A stretch of 64,000 nucleotides of DNA, from contig SVAL01000006.1 of NCBI GenBank assembly GCA_015059405.1, positions 31,110 to 95,109 of the forward strand, written 5' to 3'. Positions 34,862 through 44,033 of this stretch are shown here, piece by piece (within the stretch, counting starts at the first letter, position 1; every line of letters begins with the position of its first letter). A model generated the notes under the pieces. The model was not told where the DNA came from, did no database searches, and was given only the letters and a program-made list of their open reading frames with translations. Both the position numbers and the translations under genes were made by a program. The stretch comes from Bacillota bacterium (GTDB taxonomy: Bacteria > Bacillota_I > Bacilli_A > RF39 > UBA660).

Positions 34862-37800
34862 CGAGTATAGCACCCACTTCCTACGATTTTATCGTCTTTA
34901 TTAGTTTTTACATTAGATGTTGCAATTATTCCCAATTCATCTTTAAAATAATCATGAATTATATAACTACAATAAACATCTGCTTTAGCATTTCCTACTC
35001 TATTTTTAGTAGCATCTTCATAAGTATTTTTAGCATTTTTAGATTCTTTATAATCTGTATATGTTAAATTTAAATCTTTATTTTTTTTGATTTCTTTAAT
35101 ATCTTCTGATGTTAAGACAAAACGATATTCATATTCACTACTACGACCATCAGTACTATCATAATATTTTTTAGTTGCATCACTACTTTCAGTAATATGC
35201 TCTACTTTACTAAACCAGTTAGCACCAGGCGCTCTTCCTTCAACATTATCACCATCTGGGAATGGTCTATTTAAATTGATAGTACGATAAACGTAATCTC
35301 TTCCGTTTCTTTCATCATCAGAACAACTTCCATTTTCACAACGACAAGTTTTCTTACAAATTAAATACTCATCTTTAGTAATGTAATTGTTTTTATATTT
35401 TTCTTCACATTCATCCATACAACAATTATATATACATCCTACTGCACCATTACAACTTGTACGACAACATCCATATGTACAAGTTAATCTTTTTTCTCCT
35501 GTTGCATAGTTTTTATTACAGTCATCTAAACAACTTCCTTCATTACATGAATTAGTTGTTTTACTAAAATCTTCACAACCATCACATTCTTGTGGACAAT
35601 ATTTCATACGACATACAACATTATTTCCACAATATGAATCACAACTACAATAGTTTTTAAAACATGTTTGATACTCAGTTTGTGTCATTTGTGAACCTGG
35701 TTTATTATATTCTTCAATACAATTCTTACTACATAGAGTTGATGATTTAAACTCATATCCACACTTTAATTCAAATGAGAATTGTCCACATGATCCCATA
35801 CCACTTACAACTATATTAAGATTATTATGTTCGGTTACTGAATTATACGTATCTAAACTTACATTTTTATTTAAAGGATCAAATACCCATGTGTGTTTAA
35901 TTTCTAAAGGTGAATTTAAAATTTCATTGCACACTTTAATGTTGTTTCTACACACAACACTATCCCCTAATTTGTTAACTCCTGTATAACTAGATGGTAA
36001 TGAATAATATACTTTTTCTGTATATGTAGATTTACCTGTTGATAAATTAACAATTGCAGTAGCGGGATTACCATTATTATCTAAACAAGATACATTTTTT
36101 GTAAAATAATTTATAGTATATCCTTTTTTAGCTTCTAATTCACAATATTTTTCTTGGTATGAAGAATTATTCGCAATACAATATACTGGTTCTAAAGTAA
36201 CTGTTTCTGTTTTTGATGTAGTTCCTTGTTGATTACTATATTGTACTTTTACAGTATTTGTTAGTGCATCATTAGTTGGTTGATCTTTATCTTTTACATC
36301 TTTTAGTTTTTGTTCAGCAGCTGGTTTAATTCCTTCTAATTCTTTAATAACTTTTTCTAAAGTTGCTTTACCTTCAGTTGCTATTTTTAGACTCTCTTTA
36401 TATTTTTCTATTTCAGCTTTTGCCTTCGATTTATTATAATCTGTACTCCATGTTTCTTCTGTTGTTTTATAATAAATTTGACAAACCTTTTTATACTCCA
36501 TTGTATATCCCAAATATAAATTTGAAGTTTGAGCTGGTGTTACATAAACATTAGCTCTTGATGGTAAATTACTAAATGTAACTTTTTCATCACATTCAAT
36601 TTTATAATAAGATAAAATAACTGATTTAGATAAATTTCTTACATTAACTTTACCAGTTGTTTTGTTAACTGATACAACTTGGCTTTCTAATGTATAATTT
36701 TTATTATCAACATCATCATAACAAATTTTACTAGTTAAATCTTTTTTAGTAGTATTACTTCCATTTGCAGCACAATAATTTCCAGTTGATTTAATATCAC
36801 TAGTTTTTAATGTAGAGTTATAACATACATTTAACACTTCACGATCACATCCAGGAGAATCATAAACTGTATCTTTACAAGTTAATATACATTCTTCAAC
36901 ATGTTCTGCTGGATAGATTGATGTACAAAAGTTTTGAGCACATTGATCTAATGCATCATCTCCAGCATCAGCACAATATGTTGCACAAGTTCTTGGATTC
37001 TCTTCTGGTGGTAAAACATCTCCTAACCATAGTACAGTTATACCATATGAATAGTCATCAACATCATAGTTACTAGTTATATTACTTCTATCTACTGCAC
37101 CGTCTGAAGACTTAATAAGTGCATTTTTATTTGCATAATGATTAACAAAATTGTTAGGATCATAACTGCCTATTTCATTAAATATTTTAAATTCGTTTGT
37201 CTTTACAAACATGGCATTATATATTTGACCAGTTACCATTCCACCTAATGATCCCCAGAATGTTAAAACACCCTTAGCAATCTCATCTTCAGAAAGGCCT
37301 GCTGCAGTTAATTCACTAACACTATATGTATAATAACTATCATTTAACTTATCGCGTCTACTTAAATATTCATATCCTGTTGCATAAAATTTAATATCTC
37401 TTTTTCTATTACGCGCAATTAAAGTTGGTTCTACAACAAGATAATAATTAGAATACTCTGCTAAGTTCATCTTGTGACCAAACATTGCTTCAATATTAGT
37501 TTGAATTGTTGCTTTATCATTACCTAAATATGTAGATAATCTATTAATAAATGTTGGCCCCCATGGTGTTGAATCATCTAATTCATAAGTCTTCCCACCA
37601 TTATATGGTGCTATTGACTTAAGTGTTATTTTTTCAGCACTACTTTTAAAACTTACATTACTGGATGAGCCATATTCTAATCTACTTTTTCTTGCTGTTG
37701 TTGTTACAACCCAACTAGTGTAATCAGATGCTCTATTTATAAGATCTAATGATCCATAATATGTTTTTGTTCCATTTTTATATTTGTATAAACTTATTCT

Positions 37801-37974
37801 TACACCTGAATCTTCATCCCCATTATATACCCATGAACAACGAGGACACGAATTACCAGTACTAGGTGGTTTATAACCACCAGTAGAACTATTGAATGCC
37901 GCATTTGCTACTCCTGGTAAAAGTAGGATACACATGCAAATAAATACTATTATTTTATTTTTTAAATTCTTCAT
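34858..37974 (-). CDS. large Cys-rich secreted adhesin-like protein, copy A
   Basis: 1038 aa from ATG at 37974 (AAAGGA 8 bases upstream; the track ATG at 37983 overlaps that site). Signal peptide (KNKIIVFICMCILLLPGVANA/A), CPRCSWVYNG motif near the mature N-terminus, a middle part with a charged helical stretch (EKYKESLKIATEGKATLEKVI), then about 140 residues with more than 20 Cys (YCSCDSYCGNNVVCRMKYC, CRTSCNGAVGCIYNCC) near 790-930, and the shared end YRTINLNRPFPDG..NW. No sorting signal. Paralog of the 995-aa protein but with a larger Cys module. Ends with TGA, showing the standard code. Confidence 0.68.
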   Translation of the reverse strand: MKNLKNKIIVFICMCILLLPGVANAAFNSSTGGYKPPSTGNSCPRCSWVYNGDEDSGVRISLYKYKNGTKTYYGSLDLINRASDYTSWVVTTTARKSRLEYGSSSNVSFKSSAEKITLKSIAPYNGGKTYELDDSTPWGPTFINRLSTYLGNDKATIQTNIEAMFGHKMNLAEYSNYYLVVEPTLIARNRKRDIKFYATGYEYLSRRDKLNDSYYTYSVSELTAAGLSEDEIAKGVLTFWGSLGGMVTGQIYNAMFVKTNEFKIFNEIGSYDPNNFVNHYANKNALIKSSDGAVDRSNITSNYDVDDYSYGITVLWLGDVLPPEENPRTCATYCADAGDDALDQCAQNFCTSIYPAEHVEECILTCKDTVYDSPGCDREVLNVCYNSTLKTSDIKSTGNYCAANGSNTTKKDLTSKICYDDVDNKNYTLESQVVSVNKTTGKVNVRNLSKSVILSYYKIECDEKVTFSNLPSRANVYVTPAQTSNLYLGYTMEYKKVCQIYYKTTEETWSTDYNKSKAKAEIEKYKESLKIATEGKATLEKVIKELEGIKPAAEQKLKDVKDKDQPTNDALTNTVKVQYSNQQGTTSKTETVTLEPVYCIANNSSYQEKYCELEAKKGYTINYFTKNVSCLDNNGNPATAIVNLSTGKSTYTEKVYYSLPSSYTGVNKLGDSVVCRNNIKVCNEILNSPLEIKHTWVFDPLNKNVSLDTYNSVTEHNNLNIVVSGMGSCGQFSFELKCGYEFKSSTLCSKNCIEEYNKPGSQMTQTEYQTCFKNYCSCDSYCGNNVVCRMKYCPQECDGCEDFSKTTNSCNEGSCLDDCNKNYATGEKRLTCTYGCCRTSCNGAVGCIYNCCMDECEEKYKNNYITKDEYLICKKTCRCENGSCSDDERNGRDYVYRTINLNRPFPDGDNVEGRAPGANWFSKVEHITESSDATKKYYDSTDGRSSEYEYRFVLTSEDIKEIKKNKDLNLTYTDYKESKNAKNTYEDATKNRVGNAKADVYCSYIIHDYFKDELGIIATSNVKTNKDDKIVGSGCYTR

Positions 37975-37986
37975 ATATCTCATCCT

Positions 37987-38682
37987 TTACTTCAAATCCA
38001 AATTTACTTTAATTTTATTTTTGTTTGTTTTTATACTTCTAATTACAATTACAATGATTAATAGAATTACTACAATGGCAATTACAATAATATATGGATT
38101 TTCTGATAAATATTTTGTAATTTCATCAATTATGTTTGTTTCTTTTTCTGGTTCTTCTTGTTTTTCTAAACTTGCTTTATATTTTTTTATTTGTTCTTCA
38201 AACCAAGCTTCAGATTCTATTTTTCCTGAATATGTTCTTTGGCATAAAGCATACTCTTCTATTCCTTCACATAATGGTGATAGATAATAATCATTGTAAT
38301 GTGGAAAAGTTACACGAATAGTAGCCATTAATGTATAAGCACAAGTTTGTTTATAAGCACCATATACCTTAAAAGTAATTACACTACCAGGAGCATAATT
38401 TCCATATTTTTTTTCTGATGTATGACCCGGTGTCATTTGATATATAGTACCTTTAGAATCTTCTATATAAAACTTATTACTCCAGTTATTAAAACTAATA
38501 GTGTAATAGTGCTCATGGATTGGACTTTCTTCACTATCTAGATTAGCAATTATTTCAATTGCTTGAGCTTCTTGTTTTAATGCCTTTTTCTCTTCTGTAG
38601 TACAACTTGCTGCTTCTACTTCTATCTTAAAAAAAGATATTACTAAAATTAATATAATTATTAAAAGATTTTTCTTTTTCAT
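37987..38682 (-). CDS. secreted/membrane protein with C-terminal anchor, copy A
   Basis: 231 aa from ATG at 38682 (AGGAGAG upstream). Signal peptide (KNLLIIILILVISFFKIEVEA), a Cys-containing domain (ESPIHEHYYTISFNN, PGSVITFKVYGAYKQTC, CEGIEEYALCQRTYSGKIES), Lys/Glu stalk, then a membrane helix (YIIVIAIVVILLIIVIVI) and basic tail. Paralog of the 236-aa protein at 33041. It is the first gene of the 37-kb minus-strand series and follows a consensus promoter. Confidence 0.65.
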   Translation of the reverse strand: MKKKNLLIIILILVISFFKIEVEAASCTTEEKKALKQEAQAIEIIANLDSEESPIHEHYYTISFNNWSNKFYIEDSKGTIYQMTPGHTSEKKYGNYAPGSVITFKVYGAYKQTCAYTLMATIRVTFPHYNDYYLSPLCEGIEEYALCQRTYSGKIESEAWFEEQIKKYKASLEKQEEPEKETNIIDEITKYLSENPYIIVIAIVVILLIIVIVIRSIKTNKNKIKVNLDLK

Positions 38683-38713
38683 AAGCTTCTCTCCTATTCT
38701 TATTACTAATATA

Positions 38714-38742
38714 ATTATAATTTTTTTAGTAAGTATTTTCAA
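38714..38742 (-). promoter_or_regulatory. promoter of the first adhesin cassette
   Basis: Minus-strand TTGAAA, 17 bases, TATAAT, about 30 bases before the ATG at 38682 and just after the lipid kinase terminator. Confidence 0.7.
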
Positions 38743-38775
38743 GAAAAAAGAGTATTATTTCTTAATAATACTCTT
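38740..38775 (-). terminator. terminator overlapping the lipid kinase stop
   Basis: AAGAGTATTA and TAATACTCTT form a 10-bp stem followed on the minus strand by TTTTTTCTTG. The stem lies in the 3' end of the kinase gene. Confidence 0.8.
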
Positions 38776-39738
38776 AACCTTATTAACTATATTATTCTTT
38801 TTTTCTTTTTCTTTCTTTCCTTTTCCTTCTACAAACAAATTATCTAAATTTTTCTTAGGAAGTAATATTTTAAATTCTTTTATCATTTCTATAGTGTATT
38901 TTTTATTTTTTTCTTCTAATTCTTCTCCATCTATACACCATTTATCTGTTTCTTTAGCAAATTCTATTTCTAATTTATCTGTTTTATAGAAATAAAAACC
39001 AGGTACTTTAGTAATATCACTAGTTGCTAGATATAATAAACTTTTAATAACATCTTTTCTTCTATTTAAATTACAGAATAATACTTCAAACTTACCATCA
39101 TTTAAATATACATTATTATAAAAATTATTAATACCTGCGATATGGTTAGCATTAGATACTAAGATAAATGAGAAAAGACCTTTATACTCTTCTCCATTAA
39201 CACGATATGTTAATTCATGTAATCTTGTTGTTGAAAAGAATTCCTTTACACCGTCTTTTAAATAAGCTAATCTACCTAGATTTTTCTTTGATATTCTACT
39301 TGTTTCAAATGGAATAGTCATAAATTTTCCAAAACCAGATACATATACAAATGGTTTTTTATTTACAGTACAAATATCTATATTTCGTTCTTCTCCATTT
39401 AATAATTTTTTTAAATTATCAATAATATCACTACCATATCCAAACATAGCACCAATATCATTAGTAGTACCAAGAGGAATATGAGATAATAATAATCTTT
39501 TTTCTCTTCTTAAGTTACCAGTTACTGCTTCATTAAAAGTACCATCTCCACCAATACTTATAACTAAATCACATTCTGGTAGTTCTTCTACTATTTTCTT
39601 TATATGACCTTTATATTTTGAAAATATTACTTCTGGATCATAATCATGTTCTAAAAGAATATCTACATATGCTGCTAAAAAATTTGTTTTAACTTTTCTT
39701 CCACTATGTGGATTATATATAATAGTACACTTTTTCAC
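38755..39738 (-). CDS. diacylglycerol kinase family lipid kinase
   Basis: 327 aa, the usual size for soluble DagK/YegS-type kinases. The N-terminal catalytic domain shows IIYNPHSGRK, the nucleotide motif VISIGGDGTFNEAVTG and HIPLGTTNDIGAMFGYG; the C-terminal domain has the expected DICTVNKKPFVYVSGFG and a late DGEELEE. It phosphorylates diacylglycerol or a related membrane lipid at the inner face to recycle it into phospholipid synthesis. A Lys-rich tail (KGKKEKEKKNN) ends it. Chromosomal housekeeping gene; substrate not certain from sequence. Confidence 0.9.
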   Translation of the reverse strand: MKKCTIIYNPHSGRKVKTNFLAAYVDILLEHDYDPEVIFSKYKGHIKKIVEELPECDLVISIGGDGTFNEAVTGNLRREKRLLLSHIPLGTTNDIGAMFGYGSDIIDNLKKLLNGEERNIDICTVNKKPFVYVSGFGKFMTIPFETSRISKKNLGRLAYLKDGVKEFFSTTRLHELTYRVNGEEYKGLFSFILVSNANHIAGINNFYNNVYLNDGKFEVLFCNLNRRKDVIKSLLYLATSDITKVPGFYFYKTDKLEIEFAKETDKWCIDGEELEEKNKKYTIEMIKEFKILLPKKNLDNLFVEGKGKKEKEKKNNIVNKVKSIIKK

Positions 39739-39796
39739 AATTCAACCTTCTTTACTAACTGATTTTATAATAACACATTTTAAATAAAAAGTATAT

Positions 39797-40423
39797 TTAT
39801 TCATCTTTTATATTTATACCAAATCCTCTTATAAGTAGTGTTGCTTGATAAGAGTTTACATAACAACCTCTTAAATCATTGGTATTAACTAATATTCCTT
39901 CGATTGTTGATGTAGATAAATCAACATCTTTTAATTTTGTTTTAAATAATTCACTATTTTCTAAGTCACAACTATTAAATTCTAGTTTATTATGATTTAC
40001 CTCGATAAAAGTACTATCTTTTAATTTAGTATTATTAAACTCTACTTCTTTTATTCTAGAATTATTAAAATTACTATAGTTCATAAGACAATTATGAAAC
40101 AATAAGTTTTGAAGAGATGTAGAAACAAATTTAGCTCCAATTAACTTACAGTCATTAAACTCACATCTAAGAATTAGTCTTTCACTTAAATCTATGTTAG
40201 ATAAATCACATTTATTAAATATACAATCAATAAAATCAACTTTTTCAACCTTAACCTTAGAAAAATCTACTTTTTCAAAGATGCAACTATTAAATTCTAT
40301 TCCTTTAATATTTTCTTTTATTTCATAATTAGATATTCTTATATATTCAACATTTTCTTCTATATCAATAGTATCTTTTTCTTCAATATATTTCATATTT
40401 ATTTTAGGTTTAGTGTTTTTCAT
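39797..40423 (-). CDS. pentapeptide repeat protein
   Basis: 208 aa, with most of residues 30-190 built of pentapeptides of the A(D/N)LXX type (VDFSKVKVEKVDFIDCIFNKC, LSNIDLSERLILRCEF, ANFNNSRIKEVEF), predicting a right-handed four-sided beta-helix. No signal peptide or membrane segment, so cytoplasmic. Some family members protect DNA gyrase, but no feature here shows that; function unknown. Upstream gap to the next gene contains a terminator. Confidence 0.8.
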   Translation of the reverse strand: MKNTKPKINMKYIEEKDTIDIEENVEYIRISNYEIKENIKGIEFNSCIFEKVDFSKVKVEKVDFIDCIFNKCDLSNIDLSERLILRCEFNDCKLIGAKFVSTSLQNLLFHNCLMNYSNFNNSRIKEVEFNNTKLKDSTFIEVNHNKLEFNSCDLENSELFKTKLKDVDLSTSTIEGILVNTNDLRGCYVNSYQATLLIRGFGINIKDE

Positions 40424-40461
40424 TATATCACCAAATTAATTATATCAAATATATATTTTTT

Positions 40462-40489
40462 TTAAATAAAAAAGAGACCTTTAGTCTCT
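40462..40489 (-). terminator. terminator after the 142-aa gene
   Basis: AGAGAC and GTCTCT with a 5-base loop followed on the minus strand by TTTTTTATTT; overlaps the stop codon of the 142-aa gene. Confidence 0.7.
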
Positions 40490-40916
40490 ATTTCTTTTGT
40501 AGTATCTTTTCTACTTCTTGATCATCAATTTTTATTTCTGAGTTTATAAAAGTACGATTATTAATATATTTTATATATCTTCTTATTTTATTTCTTAAAT
40601 TAAGTTGTTCTTCACCATAAGTTACACTATTTATATATCTAGTTACTGAAAATATAACTTTTAGTGGATAATTTTCATTTTCCCTATGTGGAAATGTTTC
40701 ATCATCTAAACTTGTTAAAATACCATTTAAAGCTTCATATTTACTACATTTTGTTAATGGTTTATCTGATAACAATATACTTACTAGGGCTTCTTCTATT
40801 GTTGAAGAATCACAAAATCCTCTTGAACCACGCATATTATATAATTTTATTGCATTTTTCTCAATGAACTCTGATTTTTCTTTGATGATTTTTTCTATGC
40901 CATTTAAGTTAGCCAT
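40488..40916 (-). CDS. hypothetical cytoplasmic protein
   Basis: 142 aa, mostly helical and charged, with no signal peptide or membrane helix. It shows CDSSTIEEALVSILLSDKPLT and KCSKYEALNGIL segments but no known catalytic motif. Flanked by terminators on both sides, so it is a single-gene transcript. No family recognised. Confidence 0.6.
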   Translation of the reverse strand: MANLNGIEKIIKEKSEFIEKNAIKLYNMRGSRGFCDSSTIEEALVSILLSDKPLTKCSKYEALNGILTSLDDETFPHRENENYPLKVIFSVTRYINSVTYGEEQLNLRNKIRRYIKYINNRTFINSEIKIDDQEVEKILQKK

Positions 40917-40956
40917 GGTTTTTCTCCCCCTTAACCGGATTGTATTCTATCATAGC

Positions 40957-40989
40957 AAATAAAAAAAGCAACTTTAGAAAGTGCTTTTA
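40957..40989 (-). terminator. terminator after the polyprenyl synthase gene
   Basis: AAGCAACTTT and AAAGTGCTT form an imperfect stem (one bulged A) with a T-run on the minus strand (TTTTTTTATT). Confidence 0.6.
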
Positions 40990-42354
40990 ATTTTCTCTTA
41001 ATTCTAAATATGTTATAAATCCTAATAATATTTCTTTATAGTAAGTAGGAATATTTCTATTTTTTAATACAAGAGCCTTTGATGTTTTAAATAACTCATC
41101 CATTTTTTTAATTGCATAGTCTCTAGCTCCACTTTTTTCAAAAATTTCTCTTACTTTTGATAAGTCTTGGTCTGTTAATTCTTCTTTTCCATAATATTTT
41201 CTTAATTCTTCTTTATAGTCTGTATTATTTACAACATAAGAATAAAGCAAAGTTTGTTTAAATTCACTTATATCTGATGTATTACTTTTTCCAATATTTT
41301 TAATACTACCATATATACCAAGAATATCATCTTTTATTTGGAATGCTGTTCCAAGTGGAGAAAGTGTTTTAACCATTGATTCTACTACTCTATCTGAGTT
41401 TCCACCTAATATCATACCTAGAGAACAAGGTCCAACTATTGTATACCACGATGTCTTCAAGTCATAGATTTCCATTATATCTTTTTCTAAGCATTTGTTC
41501 TTAGAATAGTATTGTTCATTAAATGGTAGAACAACATCTATCAATTCTCCTTTACCAGTATTAATAACAATATCATTATAATATTTTAATACTCTTGGTA
41601 AATTAGGATTACTCATATAACTTTCTACTATCATATTATTAGCAATGAAAAAACCAATATCTCCTGCGCATATACCAATAGAAGCTGATGTATTTTTCTT
41701 TCTTTCATCAAAATTATTATCTTTTAAATCATACTTATCAAACTTTTCTTCATATTTCTTATGAATAGTCTTTTTACCACGTCTTAATTCAGCATTATCA
41801 ATTACATCATCATGGATTAATATTGATGTTTGGAAAGTTTCATATGCTGCTGCTAGAGGTAAATATGAATTATCATCTTTCTTAGTCGCAATAAAGTATC
41901 CTAAAGCTATTAAAAGGGCTCTTAAATATTTTCCATTTGAATTCATAAAAACAAATTTACTCATCGCATCTTTTACCAAAACATTATCTTTTTTATTTAC
42001 AAAAGTTTTATTCCATTTTGACATTTCTTTTTCTATCTTTTTAACTTCATTTTGATAGAAAAAATAGAATGATGTTAAATTTTTATATTCTAAAAGAGTT
42101 TCGTAACTAGTATTCTTTGTACCTATTATCATAATATTTAGATTTGGATTAAATTTCTTTTCTTTTTTTATAAAGTCATAATAATCTGTTATGTCATTAC
42201 ATATAGTAACTTTGCACTTTTGATTCCAAATACTAAATAAATCCCCAACATTACTACTATCTACATCATTGACAATAATTACATAGTCGAGTTTTTTTGC
42301 TAGTTCACTATCGTATTTTATTTCACTACAACCTTTTTTAGGGATTAATATCAT
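40987..42354 (-). CDS. polyprenyl diphosphate synthase with N-terminal extension
   Basis: 455 aa. The catalytic part (about 120-455) is a trans-isoprenyl diphosphate synthase: the first Asp-rich motif reads ILIHDDVIDNAELRRG and the second FQIKDDILGIYG. It condenses isopentenyl diphosphate with an allylic primer, probably to make the long chain for a quinone or wall carrier; chain length cannot be read from sequence. The first about 110 residues have no counterpart in usual 300-340-aa enzymes and look like a small alpha/beta domain (YVIIVNDVDSSNVGDLF, NIMIIGTKNTSYETLLEY). AAGGAG 8 bases before the ATG supports the long form. Single gene between terminators. Confidence 0.85.
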   Translation of the reverse strand: MILIPKKGCSEIKYDSELAKKLDYVIIVNDVDSSNVGDLFSIWNQKCKVTICNDITDYYDFIKKEKKFNPNLNIMIIGTKNTSYETLLEYKNLTSFYFFYQNEVKKIEKEMSKWNKTFVNKKDNVLVKDAMSKFVFMNSNGKYLRALLIALGYFIATKKDDNSYLPLAAAYETFQTSILIHDDVIDNAELRRGKKTIHKKYEEKFDKYDLKDNNFDERKKNTSASIGICAGDIGFFIANNMIVESYMSNPNLPRVLKYYNDIVINTGKGELIDVVLPFNEQYYSKNKCLEKDIMEIYDLKTSWYTIVGPCSLGMILGGNSDRVVESMVKTLSPLGTAFQIKDDILGIYGSIKNIGKSNTSDISEFKQTLLYSYVVNNTDYKEELRKYYGKEELTDQDLSKVREIFEKSGARDYAIKKMDELFKTSKALVLKNRNIPTYYKEILLGFITYLELREN

Positions 42355-42443
42355 TTAAAACAACTCCTTAACGCGTTAATATGATTGTATCATTTTTTAT
42401 ATATAGAAGTAAATTATAAAAACTAATTTATTTAATTTATTTT

Positions 42444-42474
42444 TTATTTAAAAAGACTCTTAATAAAAGAGTCT
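42444..42474 (-). terminator. terminator after the endonuclease/phosphatase-fold gene
   Basis: AGACTCTT and AAGAGTCT (8-bp stem, 5-base loop) followed by TTTTAAAT on the minus strand; it overlaps the stop codon. Confidence 0.7.
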
Positions 42475-43267
42475 ATTTTGATATTTTTACAAGGATTGGA
42501 TAATGATCACTAAATTTATCTAAATATTTATCTGTTAATACTTCTACTTGTTCTATATTCCATGTTTGGGGAATAAAAATATGATCGATTGGCATCTTGT
42601 CTTTTTGATGCTTCCATGTAATATGTTCATTTGGTACCCACTTATAGCCAATAGATTCTAATTTATCAATAAATAGTTTAAACCTTGGCATAGCAAGAGT
42701 CATATTAAAGTCCCCTGTTAGAATAACTGGATATTTAGATTTTTTTATTATATTTATAATATGATTCATTTGTCTGATTTGAATAATACTCATTTTATGA
42801 TCAAGATGTGTATTTATAAAATTTATTTTTCCAAAATTAGGAACCTCTACTAATGCTATAGTTGCAACTCTTGGTCTAAGTGAACCTACTTTAATACTTT
42901 TCCATAAATCTTTAGGATTTTTTGGTATCCATGGTAAAGTAACTGTTTTATTTTTTAAGACCAGATGCTTTGAAATAATACTAGCAGTTTCATTAAATTT
43001 ATCAAATATTTCTAATTTTTTTACTAGACGAGAACTACCAAAACGAAAATTACCATAAATTTTATAATTTGGTTTAATTGTTTCTTTGATTCGATCAATA
43101 AAATCTCTAACTAATTCTTGTGTTCCTAAAATATCAACACTATTTTCAATCAAAAAACGATTTAATAATTGTGCATTATCATTTCCCTTTTCATCTAGAC
43201 CATCATAATCAGTTATTTTATATTTATTTTGTATATTCATAGTTCCAATAATAATAAAATCTTTCAT
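42473..43267 (-). CDS. endonuclease/exonuclease/phosphatase-fold protein
   Basis: 264 aa, single domain, no signal peptide. Motifs of the fold are present: N in IGTMNIQN, E in LGTQELV, the D-x-N of LTGDFNM and the terminal SDHYPIL. The family includes Mg-dependent phosphodiesterases acting on DNA, sugar phosphates or lipids; the substrate cannot be told. The internal AHLDHK-type motif of nucleases is NTHLDHK here. The gene lies between a hairpin upstream and the tRNA-Ala downstream on the opposite order of transcription, both on minus strand. Confidence 0.8.
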   Translation of the reverse strand: MKDFIIIGTMNIQNKYKITDYDGLDEKGNDNAQLLNRFLIENSVDILGTQELVRDFIDRIKETIKPNYKIYGNFRFGSSRLVKKLEIFDKFNETASIISKHLVLKNKTVTLPWIPKNPKDLWKSIKVGSLRPRVATIALVEVPNFGKINFINTHLDHKMSIIQIRQMNHIINIIKKSKYPVILTGDFNMTLAMPRFKLFIDKLESIGYKWVPNEHITWKHQKDKMPIDHIFIPQTWNIEQVEVLTDKYLDKFSDHYPILVKISK

Positions 43268-43329
43268 AACATCATCCTTTATTTAATTATATCATTTTAA
43301 TAAAAGATATTGATACTTTTTTATTTTGA

Positions 43330-43358
43330 CAATAAAAAAACTCGAGTTACTCGAGTTT
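43330..43358 (-). terminator. terminator of the tRNA-Ala transcript
   Basis: AAACTCGAG and CTCGAGTTT (9-bp stem, TAA/TTA loop) followed on the minus strand by TTTTTTTATTG. Confidence 0.85.
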
Positions 43359-43367
43359 AAAATCATA

Positions 43368-43443
43368 TGGTGGAGCATAGCGGGATCGAACCGCTGACCT
43401 CCACGGTGCAAACGTGGCGCTCTCCCAGCTGAGCTAATGCCCC
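43368..43443 (-). tRNA. tRNA-Ala(TGC)
   Basis: 76 nt with a complete cloverleaf. Acceptor GGGGCAT/ATGCTCC with the G3:U70 pair that marks tRNA-Ala, anticodon loop TTTGCAC (anticodon TGC), T-arm GGTTCGATCC, and an encoded CCA end. Confidence 0.97.
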
Positions 43444-43468
43444 AGTTGTTCATCAACTGACAAATAAA

Positions 43469-43497
43469 AGTATATTATATCAATTGATTTTTGTCAA
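43469..43497 (-). promoter_or_regulatory. tRNA-Ala promoter
   Basis: Minus-strand TTGACA, 17 bases, TATACT, about 25 bases before the tRNA 5' end. Confidence 0.75.
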
Positions 43498-43523
43498 CAA
43501 CATTTTTTATTTTTTTTAAGTTT

Positions 43524-44033
43524 TTAATCTTTTATTATAAAATCCTTATCTTTATGCGGTTCTTCTCTTAGTAAATCACGATAGTCTTGTTGTCTTAGCA
43601 CCTCAAAAAGCACTATTGCAGCGCAATTAGATAGATTAAGACTTCTTACATTATCTGTCATTGGAATTCTCATACACCTATCTAAATCACTTCTTAAAAT
43701 TTCTTTTGGAATACCTGTTGATTCTTTTCCAAAAATTAAGTATATTTCTTCTTCTTTATTAGAATAATCAAAACTACTATGTGGTTTATGGCCATATCTA
43801 GTAAAGAAATAATATGTACCTTTGTTTTTTTCTTTAAATTCATCCCAATTCTTATACACAGTATATTCTAATTTATCTATGTAATTTACACCACTTCTTT
43901 TAATACTACTCTCATCTAATTTAAATCCTAATGGTTCAATTAAATGTAATTTAGTATTTGTTGCTACACAAGTACGCATGATGTTACCTGTATTACCAGG
44001 TATCTCGGGTTCATATAATACAATATTTATCAT
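43524..44033 (-). CDS. trmL: tRNA (cytidine(34)-2'-O)-methyltransferase TrmL
   Basis: 169 aa SPOUT methyltransferase that methylates the wobble ribose of tRNA-Leu using S-adenosylmethionine. Family motifs are intact: EPEIPGNTGNIMRTC, LIFGKESTGIPKEIL and RIPMTDNVRSLNLSNCAAI, the last forming the knotted cofactor site. Length fits the family (about 155-170). The start overlaps the stop of the preceding 193-aa gene (TAATG), so the two are coupled. Confidence 0.93.
   Translation of the reverse strand: MINIVLYEPEIPGNTGNIMRTCVATNTKLHLIEPLGFKLDESSIKRSGVNYIDKLEYTVYKNWDEFKEKNKGTYYFFTRYGHKPHSSFDYSNKEEEIYLIFGKESTGIPKEILRSDLDRCMRIPMTDNVRSLNLSNCAAIVLFEVLRQQDYRDLLREEPHKDKDFIIKD

Noticed and set aside
9293-38682. 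The secretion locus as an integrative conjugative element
   Set aside because: No relaxase, replication gene, integrase or flanking att repeat was found; only the ATPases and channel genes are shared with such elements.
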